Source: Pandoraea cepalis (GTDB lineage: Bacteria > Pseudomonadota > Gammaproteobacteria > Burkholderiales > Burkholderiaceae). From it: a stretch of 64,000 nt of DNA. The position numbers and the translations under genes were made by a program. How positions within the stretch are numbered: position 1 is the first letter of the stretch; every line of letters starts with the position of its first letter. Shown here piece by piece: positions 10,278 to 19,595 of this stretch. The stretch is from NCBI RefSeq assembly GCF_902459665.1, contig NZ_CABPSL010000002.1, positions 186,001 to 250,000 on the forward strand. Direction: 5' to 3'. A model generated the notes under the pieces. It was not told the DNA's origin, did no database searches, and saw only the letters and a list, made by a program, of their open reading frames with translations.

Positions 10278-10892
10278 TCAATGCCGCGGCAGCGTGGCAT
10301 CGAGGAAATGGACCGCCTGCGTCTCGAGTTCGACCAGGAACGCGTCGACACGGGTGCGGTAGTAACGATAGAAGATCATCGCGGGAATCGCGATCATCAG
10401 ACCGAAGCCGGTGTTATAGAGCGCAACCGAAATGCCGTGCGCCAATTGCGCGGGATCCGTGCCCGAGGCGTCTTGCGCACCAAAGATTTCGATCATGCCG
10501 ACGACGGTGCCGAACAGGCCCATCAGCGGTGCGACGGACGCGATGGTGCCCAGCGCGGGCAGAAAACGCTCCAGTTCGTGCGCGACAGCACGTCCGGTCT
10601 CTTCCAATGCTTCTTTCGCGCCTTCACGCGGACCCTGCGGGTTGTGGGCGACGTAGCGAACGCCGGTGGCGAGCACGCGCCCGAGCATCGAGCCGCGCGC
10701 CAACGCGTCGGTCGCGTCTTGCTTGCCCGAACCACGCCTGGCGAGCGTGATGGCATTTTCGAGCACGCCGCTCGGCAGCACGCGGGTGCGGCGCAGCGAC
10801 AGGGCGCGCTCGACGATCAGGGCGAGCGCGAAAACGGAGGCGATGAGAAGCGGCCAGATGGGCCAGCCGGCGGCCTGGATAACGGCAAACAA
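10278..10892 (-). CDS. exbB: MotA/TolQ/ExbB family proton channel protein
   Basis: The 204-residue inner-membrane protein has an N-terminal helix (FAVIQAAGWPIWPLLIASVFALALIVER start region) and the family signature around GTIASVAPLMGLFGTVVGMIEIF, followed by a third helix (ALYNTGFGLMIAIPAM). The start is placed at TTG 10892 because AAGAGGT lies at the right distance upstream and no suitable ATG exists; upstream codons are not family-like. It is the first gene of exbB-exbD-lpxK-trm112-kdsB. Confidence 0.92.
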   Translation of the reverse strand: MFAVIQAAGWPIWPLLIASVFALALIVERALSLRRTRVLPSGVLENAITLARRGSGKQDATDALARGSMLGRVLATGVRYVAHNPQGPREGAKEALEETGRAVAHELERFLPALGTIASVAPLMGLFGTVVGMIEIFGAQDASGTDPAQLAHGISVALYNTGFGLMIAIPAMIFYRYYRTRVDAFLVELETQAVHFLDATLPRH

Positions 10893-11341
10893 GGACGACC
10901 TCTTACTTATTGCGGGGGATCGGGCAAACGAGTCCGAACTGTAGCTTGCAGGGGGGGGATGGGCAAGCACCGTTTTCCACACCACAGGCGCACAAGGATG
11001 TGGAAAAGCTTGGGATACATTCAGCAACTGATTGATACGACGTGATTTTTTTCTCCGTGATGAAAAAATGGGCAGGAAAACGTTTCAGAAATGAACATAT
11101 CCGCAAGCTCACGATTCCCAGTCAATTGCCGCGCGCCTGTGGATAACTATGTGAACATGTCGGCGAATCAAGAGATCGCGTCACGATCGCGTTGATATCG
11201 CTTCGCCGCATCGCCGCGAAGCGCTCCGCAAGGGCCGATAAATCAAGGGTTTGGCATCGGGGCGAAGGAAAAATGCGGCGACCGGGCGAGAAAACCCTTA
11301 AATTAGCGGGCCTGTGGACAGTTTTTTGCCGGCAAACACGC
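10893..11341. other. Divergent intergenic region exbB / xseA
   Basis: This 449-bp region separates two divergent transcription units. On the exbB side there is a plausible promoter at 10938-10966 and a run of eight Gs (10951-10958) in its spacer. On the xseA side no convincing -35/-10 pair was found. The reading frames that cross the region have no family resemblance. Confidence 0.45.
10938..10966 (-). promoter_or_regulatory. Promoter candidate for the exbB-lpxK-kdsB operon
   Basis: On the minus strand TTGCCC (10966-10961) and TACAGT (10943-10938) are 17 nt apart; the spacer contains eight consecutive Cs. The predicted start leaves about 40 nt of leader before the TTG start codon of exbB. 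Confidence 0.4.
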
Positions 11342-12715
11342 ATGAACTTATCTTTCGACGACGCCCGGCCCGCTGGTGGCGCGGATCGCGTGCTAAGTGT
11401 TTCGGATTTGAACAAAGCCGTGGCCGGCGTGCTGGAGCGGAGCTTCCCCCTGGCATGGGTCAGCGGTGAAATTTCGAACTTCACGCGCGCGGCGAGCGGC
11501 CATTGGTATTTCTCGATCAAGGATGCGCAAGCGCAAATGCGCTGCGTGATGTTTCGCGGCCGCGCCCAGCACGCCGATTTCTCGCCGAAGGAGGGCGATC
11601 GGGTCGAAGTCCGCGCGCTGCTCTCCATGTATGTACCGCGCGGGGAGGTGCAGCTCAATGTCGAAGCGATCCGCCGCGCGGGGCAAGGCAATCTGTATGA
11701 GGCGTTTCTGCGACTCAAGGAAAAGCTGGCGGCGGCCGGGCTGTTCGACGCGGCGCGCAAGCGTGAGTTGCCGCGCTATGCCCGTCGCATCGGCGTCGTA
11801 ACGTCGCTGCAGGCGGCAGCCCTGCGCGACGTGCTGACGACGCTCGCTCGGCGCGCACCGCACGTCTCGGTCGTGGTGTATCCCGCCCCGGTGCAGGGCG
11901 CCGATGCCGCCATGCGGCTCGCGGCGGCACTCGACACGGCCAACGCCCGCCGCGAGGTCGATACCCTGCTGCTTTGCCGGGGCGGCGGTGCGATCGAAGA
12001 CCTGTGGGCATTCAACGAGGAAGTGCTGGCCCATGCCATTGCGCGCAGCGAGTTGCCCGTGGTGTCCGGTGTGGGGCATGAAACCGATTTCACCATTGCC
12101 GACTTTGTGGCAGACGTTCGGGCGCCCACGCCGACGGCGGCGGCGGAGCTGATCAGTGCGTCGCGCGACGAATGTTTGCGCGAGCTCGACCGTGAGCGCC
12201 AACGTCTGACGCGGGCCATGTGGCGCATGCTCGAGCAACGCGCCCAGCAGCTCGACAGTGTGTCGCGCGCGCTGGTGTCGCCGCGCGAGCGTCTGGCGCG
12301 CCAGCGGGGCGAACTGGCGCACTTGGCCGATCGGTTGCGTCACGCGCTTGAGCGCCCGTTGGCCCAGCGCCGCGGCCGCTTCGAAATGCTGCGCCTGCGT
12401 CTGACGCGCGCCGTGCCCGGCATCGCCTCGCAACACGAGCGCGTTGCGCTGCTCTCGCAGCGCCTGCATAGCGCAATGTCACGTCGTACAGAGCGCTCGG
12501 CACAACGGCTGGCCGATGCCACGGCGCAACTCGAGCTGCTCAACCCGCGCCGCACGCTGCAGCGCGGTTATGCCGCCGTGCTCGACGCCAAGGGACAGCC
12601 GTTGCGCGACCCCCGCAAACTCCAGCGCGGCCAGCACGTGACGATGCATCTGGCCGACGGCGCGGCCGATGTGGGTATTGGTGATGTTCAGGTCAGGCTA
12701 GACGATACTTTTTAG
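11342..12715 (+). CDS. xseA: Exodeoxyribonuclease VII large subunit
   Basis: XseA is the catalytic subunit of ExoVII, which degrades single-stranded DNA to acid-soluble oligonucleotides with XseB. The 457-residue protein has an N-terminal OB-fold ([21 protein letters not shown]), the catalytic domain with [16 protein letters not shown] and [28 protein letters not shown]-type segments, then a long Arg/Leu-rich coiled coil (about 280-400) and a short C-terminal domain. The start is at ATG 11342 ([10 protein letters not shown]). No xseB lies in the window. Confidence 0.97.
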   Translation: MNLSFDDARPAGGADRVLSVSDLNKAVAGVLERSFPLAWVSGEISNFTRAASGHWYFSIKDAQAQMRCVMFRGRAQHADFSPKEGDRVEVRALLSMYVPRGEVQLNVEAIRRAGQGNLYEAFLRLKEKLAAAGLFDAARKRELPRYARRIGVVTSLQAAALRDVLTTLARRAPHVSVVVYPAPVQGADAAMRLAAALDTANARREVDTLLLCRGGGAIEDLWAFNEEVLAHAIARSELPVVSGVGHETDFTIADFVADVRAPTPTAAAELISASRDECLRELDRERQRLTRAMWRMLEQRAQQLDSVSRALVSPRERLARQRGELAHLADRLRHALERPLAQRRGRFEMLRLRLTRAVPGIASQHERVALLSQRLHSAMSRRTERSAQRLADATAQLELLNPRRTLQRGYAAVLDAKGQPLRDPRKLQRGQHVTMHLADGAADVGIGDVQVRLDDTF

Positions 12716-12832
12716 CGGGGCTTGGTACGGCAATCCGGGGCAATCGCGGGCATCATGCGTCGATCAGGCGGTATTGACCAGCAATCGTCGCGTTGCAGCC
12801 ACCCGGTGCGGCCCGGCGAGTAACCGTGCGGT

Positions 12833-12861
12833 TTGCGGGGTTATCGCATCTGCCCTAGAAT
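12833..12861 (+). promoter_or_regulatory. Sigma70-type promoter for sodB
   Basis: TTGCGG (12833-12838) and TAGAAT (12856-12861) are exactly 17 nt apart; predicted transcription starts near 12868, about 50 nt before the sodB ATG. Confidence 0.6.
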
Positions 12862-12918
12862 CGATGGCTCCGGATAACGCAAAATCGGGTTCCCCTCAGA
12901 GCACAAAGGACAATCGCC

Positions 12919-13497
12919 ATGGAACACAAGCTCCCTGAACTGCCGTACGCCATCGACGCACTCGCGCCGACCATCTCCAAGGAAACGATGGAGTATCACT
13001 ACGGCAAGCATCACCAAGCCTATGTGACCAACTTGAACAACCTGATCAAGGGCACCGAATTCGAAAGCGCCAGCCTCGAAGACATCATCAAGAAGTCGTC
13101 GGGCGGCGTGTTCAACAACGCGGCGCAGGTGTGGAACCACACCTTCTTCTGGAACACGCTGTCGCCGAAGGGCGGCGGTGCGCCGTCGGGCGATCTGGCC
13201 AAGGCCATCGACGCCAAGTTCGGCTCGTTCGACGCGTTCAAGGAAACCTTCTCGAAGTCGGCCGTCGGCAACTTCGGTTCGGGCTGGACGTGGCTTGTGA
13301 AGAAGGCCGACGGGTCGGTCGACATTGTCAACACCAGCAACGCCGCCACGCCGCTGACCGGCGCGGACAAGCCGCTGATCACGATCGACGTGTGGGAACA
13401 CGCGTACTACATCGACTACCGCAATGCCCGTCCGAAGTTCGTCGAGGCATTCTGGAACCTGGTCAACTGGGACTTCGCCGCAAAGAACTTCGCGTAA
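12919..13497 (+). CDS. sodB: Superoxide dismutase [Fe]
   Basis: The enzyme converts superoxide to oxygen and hydrogen peroxide in the cytoplasm. The 192-residue product has the four metal ligands His27, His75, Asp158 and His162 in the expected contexts ([30 protein letters not shown]). Gln near residue 71 in NNAAQVWNH is typical of iron-type enzymes. It is a single-gene unit with promoter 12833-12861 and a strong terminator at 13586-13623. Confidence 0.98.
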   Translation: MEHKLPELPYAIDALAPTISKETMEYHYGKHHQAYVTNLNNLIKGTEFESASLEDIIKKSSGGVFNNAAQVWNHTFFWNTLSPKGGGAPSGDLAKAIDAKFGSFDAFKETFSKSAVGNFGSGWTWLVKKADGSVDIVNTSNAATPLTGADKPLITIDVWEHAYYIDYRNARPKFVEAFWNLVNWDFAAKNFA

Positions 13498-13585
13498 TCG
13501 AGGCCCCGGACGTTGCCGGTCGACGTCGGCAACGTGCCAACAAGGTGACGTCAGGCGCCCGACCCGTGCGTCCGGCGTCACCGGC

Positions 13586-13623
13586 AAAAAGAAAGCCCAC
13601 CGCTCGCGGTGGGCTTTCTTTTT
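13586..13623. terminator. sodB terminator (symmetrical)
   Basis: A very long, nearly uninterrupted stem (AAAAAGAAAGCCCACCG with its complement) closes a 4-nt loop and is flanked by A-runs and T-runs, so it can work in either direction. Confidence 0.9.
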
Positions 13624-13728
13624 ACTGCGGTTGCCAGACTGTAGGCATCTGCCCTGGGCTTGATGGCAATCAATATTTGCGGATCTGCGCGTCATTAGAG
13701 TGTGCGTTTCAAACTCACCGAACAATGT

Positions 13729-14442
13729 ATGCTCGACCCTGCGCCAACGCACGCCATCCCCGTGGCGAGCGCCTCTTGCACCCGCGATGCCTCGCACGAC
13801 CGCACACAACCCCACTCGCACCGCCACTGGCTCGCAGACGCCCGTCTCATGCGCAGCCTGCCGCCCGCAGCGTGGGCACTCTTCCGGTTGGCCGAACATA
13901 AGCGCGGCGGCACCGCGACCCACATGTGGCGTGTCGGCGCGCTCACCTGGCGTTTCGCCCAAGCGTTGGGGATCCCAGCGGTCGAGGCGCAGGCCCTCGG
14001 GCTCGCCGCCGCGCTGCACGACACCGGCAAGCTGTGTGTTCCGAACGCGATATTGGAAAAGCCGGGCAAGCTGACGCCCGATGAGATTCGCGTGATGCGC
14101 ATGCATCCGCAATCAGGAGCCGACATACTGAGCACGCTCGGCGGCGCAGCCTGCGCGTTGGCCGCGACGGTCGCCCGCACGCATCACGAGCGTTACGACG
14201 GCGGTGGCTATCCGGGTGCGCTGTCGGGAAATCGTATTCCCCTGGCGGGACGGATCGTAGCGCTGGTCGATGTGTTCGACGCGCTCGCGAGTCACCGTCC
14301 GTATCGCGCGGCACTCAGTCCCGCGCAGATCGTCGAGGCGATGCTCGCGGAGCGCGGGCGTCACTTCGATCCATGGCTGCTGGATCGTTTTCTCGAGCGC
14401 TCGCTCGGACCGGCGTTGCGGCTATCGAGCGGCGCGTACTGA
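13729..14442 (+). CDS. HD-GYP domain protein (putative cyclic-di-GMP phosphodiesterase)
   Basis: The 237-residue protein (counted from ATG 13729) is an HD-GYP domain with His65, the HD pair (97-98, HDTGK), HHE (152-154) and DGGGYP (157-162). HD-GYP enzymes hydrolyse cyclic-di-GMP. No sensory or receiver domain is attached; the first 40 residues are His/Arg/Thr-rich and probably disordered. A GTG start at 13702 would add nine residues, and neither start has a convincing Shine-Dalgarno. It converges on the DUF192 gene. Substrate is inferred from the family. Confidence 0.85.
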   Translation: MLDPAPTHAIPVASASCTRDASHDRTQPHSHRHWLADARLMRSLPPAAWALFRLAEHKRGGTATHMWRVGALTWRFAQALGIPAVEAQALGLAAALHDTGKLCVPNAILEKPGKLTPDEIRVMRMHPQSGADILSTLGGAACALAATVARTHHERYDGGGYPGALSGNRIPLAGRIVALVDVFDALASHRPYRAALSPAQIVEAMLAERGRHFDPWLLDRFLERSLGPALRLSSGAY

Positions 14443-14457
14443 GCGCAACGCCATCAT

Positions 14458-14937
14458 TCAGCGCGGCAGGCCGGAGATCTTTGCGCCGGGGCCGATGTGT
14501 TTGCTTTTGAACCAGCCTTGATTCATTTCCAGTGCGTAACGCACGGCGGCGCGCGGGCAATGATTGTCCTCGGTCTGCGGCGCCATGTCTTCGATGTTGA
14601 CGATCGTGCCGTCGTCGGCCAGGAACGCGATCGACAGTGGCAGATCGGTGTTCTTCATCCAGAAGCAGTGACCGGCGCGTTGTTCGAACACGAAGAGCAT
14701 GCCGGCGTTGGCGGGCATCGTCGTGCGATACATCAGGCCCTGTTCGCGGTCGGCCTCATTCGCGGCGACCTCGGCCTTGATGAGATACATGCCGGCGGAG
14801 AGCTGAACGGTCGGGAACTGCCCGGCCTGCTTGATTTGTGCCGAGGCGCTGGCCGGCGCGATTGCCAGGAAGGCGGCGGTAGCGACAAACGTGGCGCTGG
14901 CGGCGAGCGCGGCCAGTTGACGTGGAATCCGGATCAC
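14458..14937 (-). CDS. Exported DUF192 family protein
   Basis: The 159-residue protein has a signal peptide (about 1-33, ending ASASA) followed by a DUF192 domain with the REQGLMYRTTMPANAGMLFVFE and HCFWMKNTDLPLSIAFL signatures. DUF192 proteins are small periplasmic or extracellular domains of unknown function. The start is GTG at 14937, supported by CAGGAG at the right distance. It is downstream of the Lys-rich protein genes on the same strand, but a terminator at 15001-15033 separates them. Confidence 0.88.
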   Translation of the reverse strand: MIRIPRQLAALAASATFVATAAFLAIAPASASAQIKQAGQFPTVQLSAGMYLIKAEVAANEADREQGLMYRTTMPANAGMLFVFEQRAGHCFWMKNTDLPLSIAFLADDGTIVNIEDMAPQTEDNHCPRAAVRYALEMNQGWFKSKHIGPGAKISGLPR

Positions 14938-15000
14938 AAACGGCTCCTGGAAAGATCGGGGGAACGTCAGGTACGTGGCGAGCCATTGTAGCCGCCGGGC

Positions 15001-15033
15001 GAAAAAAAAGCAGGCTGCGTGAGCAACCTGCTT
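15001..15033 (-). terminator. Terminator after the 15.1-kb Lys/Ala-rich gene
   Basis: On the minus strand a 10-bp stem (AGCAGGTTGC / GCAGCCTGCT, one G-U pair) with a 4-nt loop is followed by eight Ts. Confidence 0.85.
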
Positions 15034-15073
15034 ATTACCATGCGTTGCGCAGCGAGGCTGCGCGACGTGGTAC

Positions 15074-15283
15074 TTACTTGCTGGCAGCAGCCGGAGCTTC
15101 AGCAGCAGCAGCCTTCTTGGCCGACTTCTTGTGCGACTTCTTGTGGGCCTTCTTGTGGGTCGACTTGGCAGCCGGCTTCGTAGCGGCAGCCGGAGCAGCA
15201 GCGTCAGCGGCCGGAGCCGAAGCTTGGGCGAACACGCCCGTTGCGAACAGGCCAGCGACCAGGGCAGCGATCAGTTTTTTCAT
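15074..15283 (-). CDS. Small exported Lys/Ala-rich protein
   Basis: A 69-residue precursor: a canonical signal peptide (MKKLIAALVAGLFATGVFAQA, cleavage near 20) followed by an Ala/Pro segment and a repeated Lys/His/Ser block HKKAHKKSHKKSAKK, then an Ala-rich tail. The mature protein would be about 49 residues, strongly basic and disordered. It resembles acid-shock-type (Asr-like) periplasmic proteins in composition only. The next gene upstream encodes a similar protein, so they look like a tandem pair. It has its own terminator. Function unknown. Confidence 0.75.
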   Translation of the reverse strand: MKKLIAALVAGLFATGVFAQASAPAADAAAPAAATKPAAKSTHKKAHKKSHKKSAKKAAAAEAPAAASK

Positions 15284-15410
15284 GAGATTCCTCGTTGGAG
15301 CTCGATGTTGGGGTGATGTACTCGTTGACCCGCGAAGTGAGTCACTTCCTATAACGTCCGTTCAGGACATCGGTTGACAACCCGCTCGCGGATTTTTTCG
15401 GTGAAACGTA

Positions 15411-15662
15411 TTACGGCTTGTTACCTACGGCCGGTTGCTTGGTGGCCGGCTTCTTGTGGTGATACTTCTTGTAGTGATGCTTCTTGTGTTTGGGGGCCTT
15501 TTTCGCGGGGGTTGCGCGATCCGCCGCCGGTGCCGACATCGCGGGCGCCGCTGCTGCGGGTGCCGCCGGTGCGACGGGCGCCGTGGCCGGCGCCGATTGT
15601 TGGGCCATCGCGGCGCCGGACACGATCAGCCCGGCGGTCAGTGCAAGCAGCAGTTTGTTCAT
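15411..15662 (-). CDS. Small exported Lys/His-rich protein (paralogue-like)
   Basis: An 83-residue precursor with a signal peptide (MNKLLLALTAGLIVSGAAMA), an Ala/Pro-rich linker (21-50) and a very basic Lys/His/Tyr tail (KHKKHHYKKYHHKK). The layout (signal, Ala/Pro linker, Lys/His block) matches the 69-residue neighbour 127 bp downstream. ATG 15662 was chosen because it starts the signal peptide; longer in-frame versions lack one. His clusters could bind metal or buffer protons, but that is speculation. Confidence 0.75.
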   Translation of the reverse strand: MNKLLLALTAGLIVSGAAMAQQSAPATAPVAPAAPAAAAPAMSAPAADRATPAKKAPKHKKHHYKKYHHKKPATKQPAVGNKP

Positions 15663-15712
15663 GACTTGGTTTCCTCGTTTCGGATGGGCGCGTATGTTGC
15701 GCACCTGTTCCC

Positions 15713-16303
15713 TCAACGAGGTGAACGACGGCTTCGTTGACCGGGAAGTGTAAGTATTTGTTGCGGCAACTCGCACCATTGTCCCGGGACAAGCTTCAAC
15801 GAAAAGACGTCAACCGGGCCGATCGCAATGCGAACCAGTCGCAGCGTCGGTTTGCCGACGGCGGCGGTCATGCGTCTGACCTGGCGGTTCTTGCCTTCGA
15901 CGAGCGTGATTTCGAGCCAGTGGGTCGGGATGCTGGCGCGATAGCGGATCGGCGGGTGACGTGGCCAGAGCTGGGCGGGCTCGGCGATCTCGCGTGCTTC
16001 GCACGGCAGCGTGACGAAGTCGCCCAGATCGAGGCCGGCGCGCAGACGTGCGACGGCCGCCTCGCCGTACTCGCCCTCGACCTGCGCCCAATACGTCTTC
16101 GGCAATTTGCGTTCCGGCTCCGCGATGCGGGCCTGCAGACGACCGTCGTCGGTGAGCAGCAGGAGTCCCTCGCTGTCGGCGTCGAGCCGTCCGGCCGGAT
16201 AGACGCCCGGGCGCGTCACGCACTCGGCGAGCGTGGGACGTGTCGGATGCGGCGAAAACTGGCAGATCGTGCCGAAGGGCTTGTTGAGTGCGAGAAGTGT
16301 CAT
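15713..16303 (-). CDS. RluE/RsuA-type rRNA pseudouridine synthase
   Basis: A 196-residue RsuA/RluB/E/F-class pseudouridine synthase without an N-terminal S4 domain. The catalytic motif [14 protein letters not shown] places the catalytic Asp at 41, and the KTYWAQVEG and [15 protein letters not shown] motifs follow. Lack of S4 and the position next to icd are as for RluE, which modifies 23S rRNA. ATG at 16303 ([12 protein letters not shown]) is the family-like start. It is divergent from icd; their starts are 283 bp apart. Confidence 0.9.
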   Translation of the reverse strand: MTLLALNKPFGTICQFSPHPTRPTLAECVTRPGVYPAGRLDADSEGLLLLTDDGRLQARIAEPERKLPKTYWAQVEGEYGEAAVARLRAGLDLGDFVTLPCEAREIAEPAQLWPRHPPIRYRASIPTHWLEITLVEGKNRQVRRMTAAVGKPTLRLVRIAIGPVDVFSLKLVPGQWCELPQQILTLPGQRSRRSPR

Positions 16304-16452
16304 ACCAAGGGAAGAAAATCGGAAGTTGCTGATGCCGTCGGGCGCGATCGGCGCTCGACCCGGGCTCGACCCCATGGTGCTACGCCCGCCGAGCGCGTAC
16401 GGCGCTGGTCAGCCCCGTCATGTTAATGCATAATCGAGATCGTCAGTCTTAT

Positions 16453-16466
16453 GTCTTATATAAGAC
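16453..16466. promoter_or_regulatory. Palindromic operator candidate GTCTTATATAAGAC upstream of icd
   Basis: A perfect 14-bp palindrome lies 121 bp upstream of the icd ATG. A further partial half site (GTCTTATG) lies immediately to its left at 16446-16453. The same element with one mismatch occurs before the DUF3579 gene at 2313-2326. The regulator is not identified. Confidence 0.55.
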
Positions 16467-16586
16467 TTGATTTGCGTCAACGCGCCCTACAACGCTGTGA
16501 CTACAATAAAGCCGTAATGCGGCGAGCGGTGGCATCCTTCGTCCCGTTTGACGCGCACAGTCCGATTCATCCCATTGGAGCCCACC

Positions 16587-17840
16587 ATGTCGTATCAGCA
16601 CATCAAGGTCCCGGCAGGCGAGAAGATCACGGTCAACCAGGATTTCTCCCTGAACGTGCCCGACAATCCGATCATCCCGTACATCGAGGGCGACGGCACC
16701 GGCGTGGATATTACGCCGGTGATGCTCAAGGTCGTCGACGCGGCAGTGGCCAAAGCGTACGGCGAGAAGCGCAAGATCCATTGGATGGAAGTCTATGCCG
16801 GCGAGAAATCGACGCGCGTCTACGGACCGGATGTATGGCTGCCCGATGAAACGCTCCAGGTTGTCAAGGACTACGTAGTATCGATCAAGGGGCCGCTGAC
16901 CACCCCCGTGGGCGGTGGCATTCGATCGCTCAACGTCGCGTTGCGCCAGCAGCTCGACCTTTATGTGTGTCTGCGTCCGGTGCAGTACTTCAAGGGCGTA
17001 CCGTCGCCGGTGCGCCATCCCGAGAAGATCGACATGGTGATCTTCCGTGAGAACTCCGAGGACATCTACGCGGGCATCGAGTGGGAGGCGGAATCGGCCG
17101 GCGCGAAAAAACTGATCGCCTTCCTGCAGGACGAGATGGGCGTGACCAAGATTCGCTTTCCGCAGACGTCGGGCATCGGCATCAAGCCGGTGTCGCGCGA
17201 GGGTACCGAGCGACTGGTGCGCAAGGCGATTCAGTACGCGATCGACAACAATCGCGACTCGGTGACGATCGTTCACAAAGGCAACATCATGAAGTTCACC
17301 GAGGGCGGATTCCGCGATTGGGGATACGCGCTCGCCAAGAACGAATTCGGCGCGATGGAGATCGACGGCGGTCCGTGGTGCAAACTGAAGAACCCCAAGA
17401 CGGGCAAGGAGATCACGATCAAGGACTCGATCGCGGATGCTTTCCTGCAACAGATTCTGTTGCGCCCCGCAGAGTACGACGTGATCGCCACGCTCAACCT
17501 GAACGGCGACTACATCTCCGATGCGCTCGCCGCGCAGGTGGGGGGCATCGGAATCGCCCCAGGGGCGAACCTGTCCGACTCGGTTGCGATGTTCGAAGCG
17601 ACGCACGGCACGGCGCCGAAGTACGCGGGCAAGGACTACGTGAATCCTGGGTCAGAGATTCTCTCGGCCGAGATGATGCTGCGGCACATGGGCTGGACGG
17701 AAGCGGCGGATCTGATCATCGCGTCGATGGAAAAGTCGATCCTGTCGAAGCAGGTGACCTATGACTTTGCCCGCCTGATGGAAGGGGCGACGCAGGTGTC
17801 GTGCTCGGGCTTCGGCAACGTGATGATCGCCAACATGTAA
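16587..17840 (+). CDS. icd: NADP-dependent isocitrate dehydrogenase
   Basis: Icd oxidatively decarboxylates isocitrate to 2-oxoglutarate in the TCA cycle. The 417-residue protein is of the E. coli-type dimeric class, with [13 protein letters not shown], the substrate loop [20 protein letters not shown] (including the Ser that is phosphorylated in enteric homologues) and [21 protein letters not shown] 16587 follows TTGGAG. The upstream region carries the GTCTTATATAAGAC palindrome. An rluE-type gene is divergent, as in enteric bacteria. Confidence 0.97.
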   Translation: MSYQHIKVPAGEKITVNQDFSLNVPDNPIIPYIEGDGTGVDITPVMLKVVDAAVAKAYGEKRKIHWMEVYAGEKSTRVYGPDVWLPDETLQVVKDYVVSIKGPLTTPVGGGIRSLNVALRQQLDLYVCLRPVQYFKGVPSPVRHPEKIDMVIFRENSEDIYAGIEWEAESAGAKKLIAFLQDEMGVTKIRFPQTSGIGIKPVSREGTERLVRKAIQYAIDNNRDSVTIVHKGNIMKFTEGGFRDWGYALAKNEFGAMEIDGGPWCKLKNPKTGKEITIKDSIADAFLQQILLRPAEYDVIATLNLNGDYISDALAAQVGGIGIAPGANLSDSVAMFEATHGTAPKYAGKDYVNPGSEILSAEMMLRHMGWTEAADLIIASMEKSILSKQVTYDFARLMEGATQVSCSGFGNVMIANM

Positions 17841-17914
17841 CGCGCCACGAGGTTGCCGCTGATTTGCCGCCGCTCGCCTGGCAACGCCGACGCTTCCGTC
17901 CGGGAGCGCTCGGC

Positions 17915-18343
17915 CTAGTGCACGACGATGGTGGTGCTCACGCGGTGGTCACCGGTGCTTGGCACACGGCTCGTCAGTTCGCGCGGAAAACCGACGGTCC
18001 AGACGACGGTGTCCGTGCCCGGCGACGATCCCGCCTGATACCAGACGACCATGCCGGGAAAATGCATCGTCTCGCAGCGTTGTCCGTCCGGAACCACATA
18101 GTCGATCCATTCCGGCGTGACTTTACCGAGTGCGGGCGTCGAGTCGAGTTCGAACGTCGGCTGGCCCAACGAGCGGCACAGCACGCTGAAGTTGGGTTGC
18201 ACCCAGATCGCCACCTTCTCGCCGACGCCCACGCTTACCGCGAGGGTCGGCGGAGGATACGCTGACTGTGCATGCGCCGCGCCCGCCGTCAGCAGGCACG
18301 CGACGAGTACCAAGACTCGCCATGCGGTCGTCGTGGTGTCCAT
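17915..18343 (-). CDS. Unknown secreted protein
   Basis: A 142-residue protein with a clear signal peptide (about 1-25, ending GAAHAQ). The mature part is beta-rich and includes SVGVGEKVAIWVQPNFSVLC, a WIDYVVPDG stretch, a second Cys in GQRCETM and HFPGMVVWYQAG. The two cysteines could form one disulfide. A GGGAGGT Shine-Dalgarno supports ATG 18343. It lies alone between icd and a LysR gene, at the left edge of the accessory region. I do not recognise the family. Confidence 0.7.
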   Translation of the reverse strand: MDTTTTAWRVLVLVACLLTAGAAHAQSAYPPPTLAVSVGVGEKVAIWVQPNFSVLCRSLGQPTFELDSTPALGKVTPEWIDYVVPDGQRCETMHFPGMVVWYQAGSSPGTDTVVWTVGFPRELTSRVPSTGDHRVSTTIVVH

Positions 18344-18563
18344 GCCGGACCTCCCAACCCCCCCTTTTGCGGCCGACACGTGGGCGTTCTCCTTGCCCGC
18401 ACAAGTCGTCGGCACAACGCTTTCATTACAGTGCATGCGTACGCGTAACGCAAGGGACGGGCGCGCAGCGCGCCGATCTGCGCGACCCGCTGGGTCTTCG
18501 ACTCGGTAGCCTCACGCACGGTTGGTCGCAATGCGCACGGGGGAGCGATGCTGTCGAGGCCAC

Positions 18564-19487
18564 TCACCGCCCGTCGAAATACGCGGCGAGGCGTTGGGCT
18601 TCGAACGCGTGGACAACGTGATCCACGAACACGCGTGTCCGCAGCGGTAGCTGTTTCTTGTTCGAATAGTAGATGGACACCCCGCCGTATTCCTCGAACC
18701 AGCCCGGCAACAGCCGTTGAATGCGACCGGACGCGAGCAGGGGCGCGGCATGCGGCATCGGTAGCAACGCCACGCCATAGCCCAGCGCGACGGCGTGCGC
18801 CATCGCCTCCGGGTCGTCGAAAATCATGCGGGTTCGCGCCTCGACGTTGACCCGCTCACCGATGGCGTTTCGCAAATCCCATGCGCGCAGCCGGCCCGAC
18901 GTGCCGGAGCGCCGGACGATCGCGTCGAACGTCGCGAGTTCGGCGGGATGCCCCGGTACCTGACGCGCGCGCATATAGTCGGCCGACGCGCAAATCACGG
19001 CGTACGTCGGTGCCAGGCGCCGGGCGATGACGCCGGGGGTGAGTTCGATGCCGCCGCCTATCGCGGCGTCGAAGCCCTCGCTCACCACGTCCACGCCCCG
19101 GTTGTCGAATCGCCAATCCGGCACGACATCCGGATAGCGGGCAAGAAAGTCGCCCAGCAGCGGCACGAGATACTGGCGGCCGAAGGCGTGGGCCACGCTC
19201 ACCTTGAGGATCCCGGACGGGGTGCCTTCGCGCTCGGCGGCGCGTGAAAAGGCGTCGTTCAGGGCCGCGAACGGGCCATCGACGTCCAGCAGGAATCGCT
19301 CGCCGCCCGCCGTCAATGTCAGGCTGCGAGTACTGCGGTGAAACAGCCGCAAGCCGAGCTGCCCCTCCAGCCGCGCCACATTCTTGCTCACCGCTGCAGG
19401 GGTCATCCCCAGTCGTCGCGCGGCCGCCGAGAAACTGCCCGCACGCGCACTCAGGACGAATGATTCGATCAGATGCAAGGCGTCCAT
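18564..19487 (-). CDS. LysR family transcriptional regulator
   Basis: A 307-residue LysR-type regulator: winged helix-turn-helix at about 1-60 (FVLSARAGSFSAAARRLGMTPAAVSKNVARLE) and a substrate-binding domain from about 90. The effector-domain type (AFGRQYLVPLLGDFLARYP, GYGVALLPM) is common in regulators of a divergent oxidoreductase. It is divergent from the SDR gene with 108 bp between starts, so it probably controls that gene and itself. The effector is unknown. Confidence 0.92.
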   Translation of the reverse strand: MDALHLIESFVLSARAGSFSAAARRLGMTPAAVSKNVARLEGQLGLRLFHRSTRSLTLTAGGERFLLDVDGPFAALNDAFSRAAEREGTPSGILKVSVAHAFGRQYLVPLLGDFLARYPDVVPDWRFDNRGVDVVSEGFDAAIGGGIELTPGVIARRLAPTYAVICASADYMRARQVPGHPAELATFDAIVRRSGTSGRLRAWDLRNAIGERVNVEARTRMIFDDPEAMAHAVALGYGVALLPMPHAAPLLASGRIQRLLPGWFEEYGGVSIYYSNKKQLPLRTRVFVDHVVHAFEAQRLAAYFDGR

Positions 19488-19595
19488 CGTTCATCTATTC
19501 CGTGGGGTTGAAAGTGATGATAGGGATTATGGTCTAGTTGAGGCGTAATTTGCCCGCGATACTGGCTTCACCTCTTAACCGAATGGAGCAATGAG

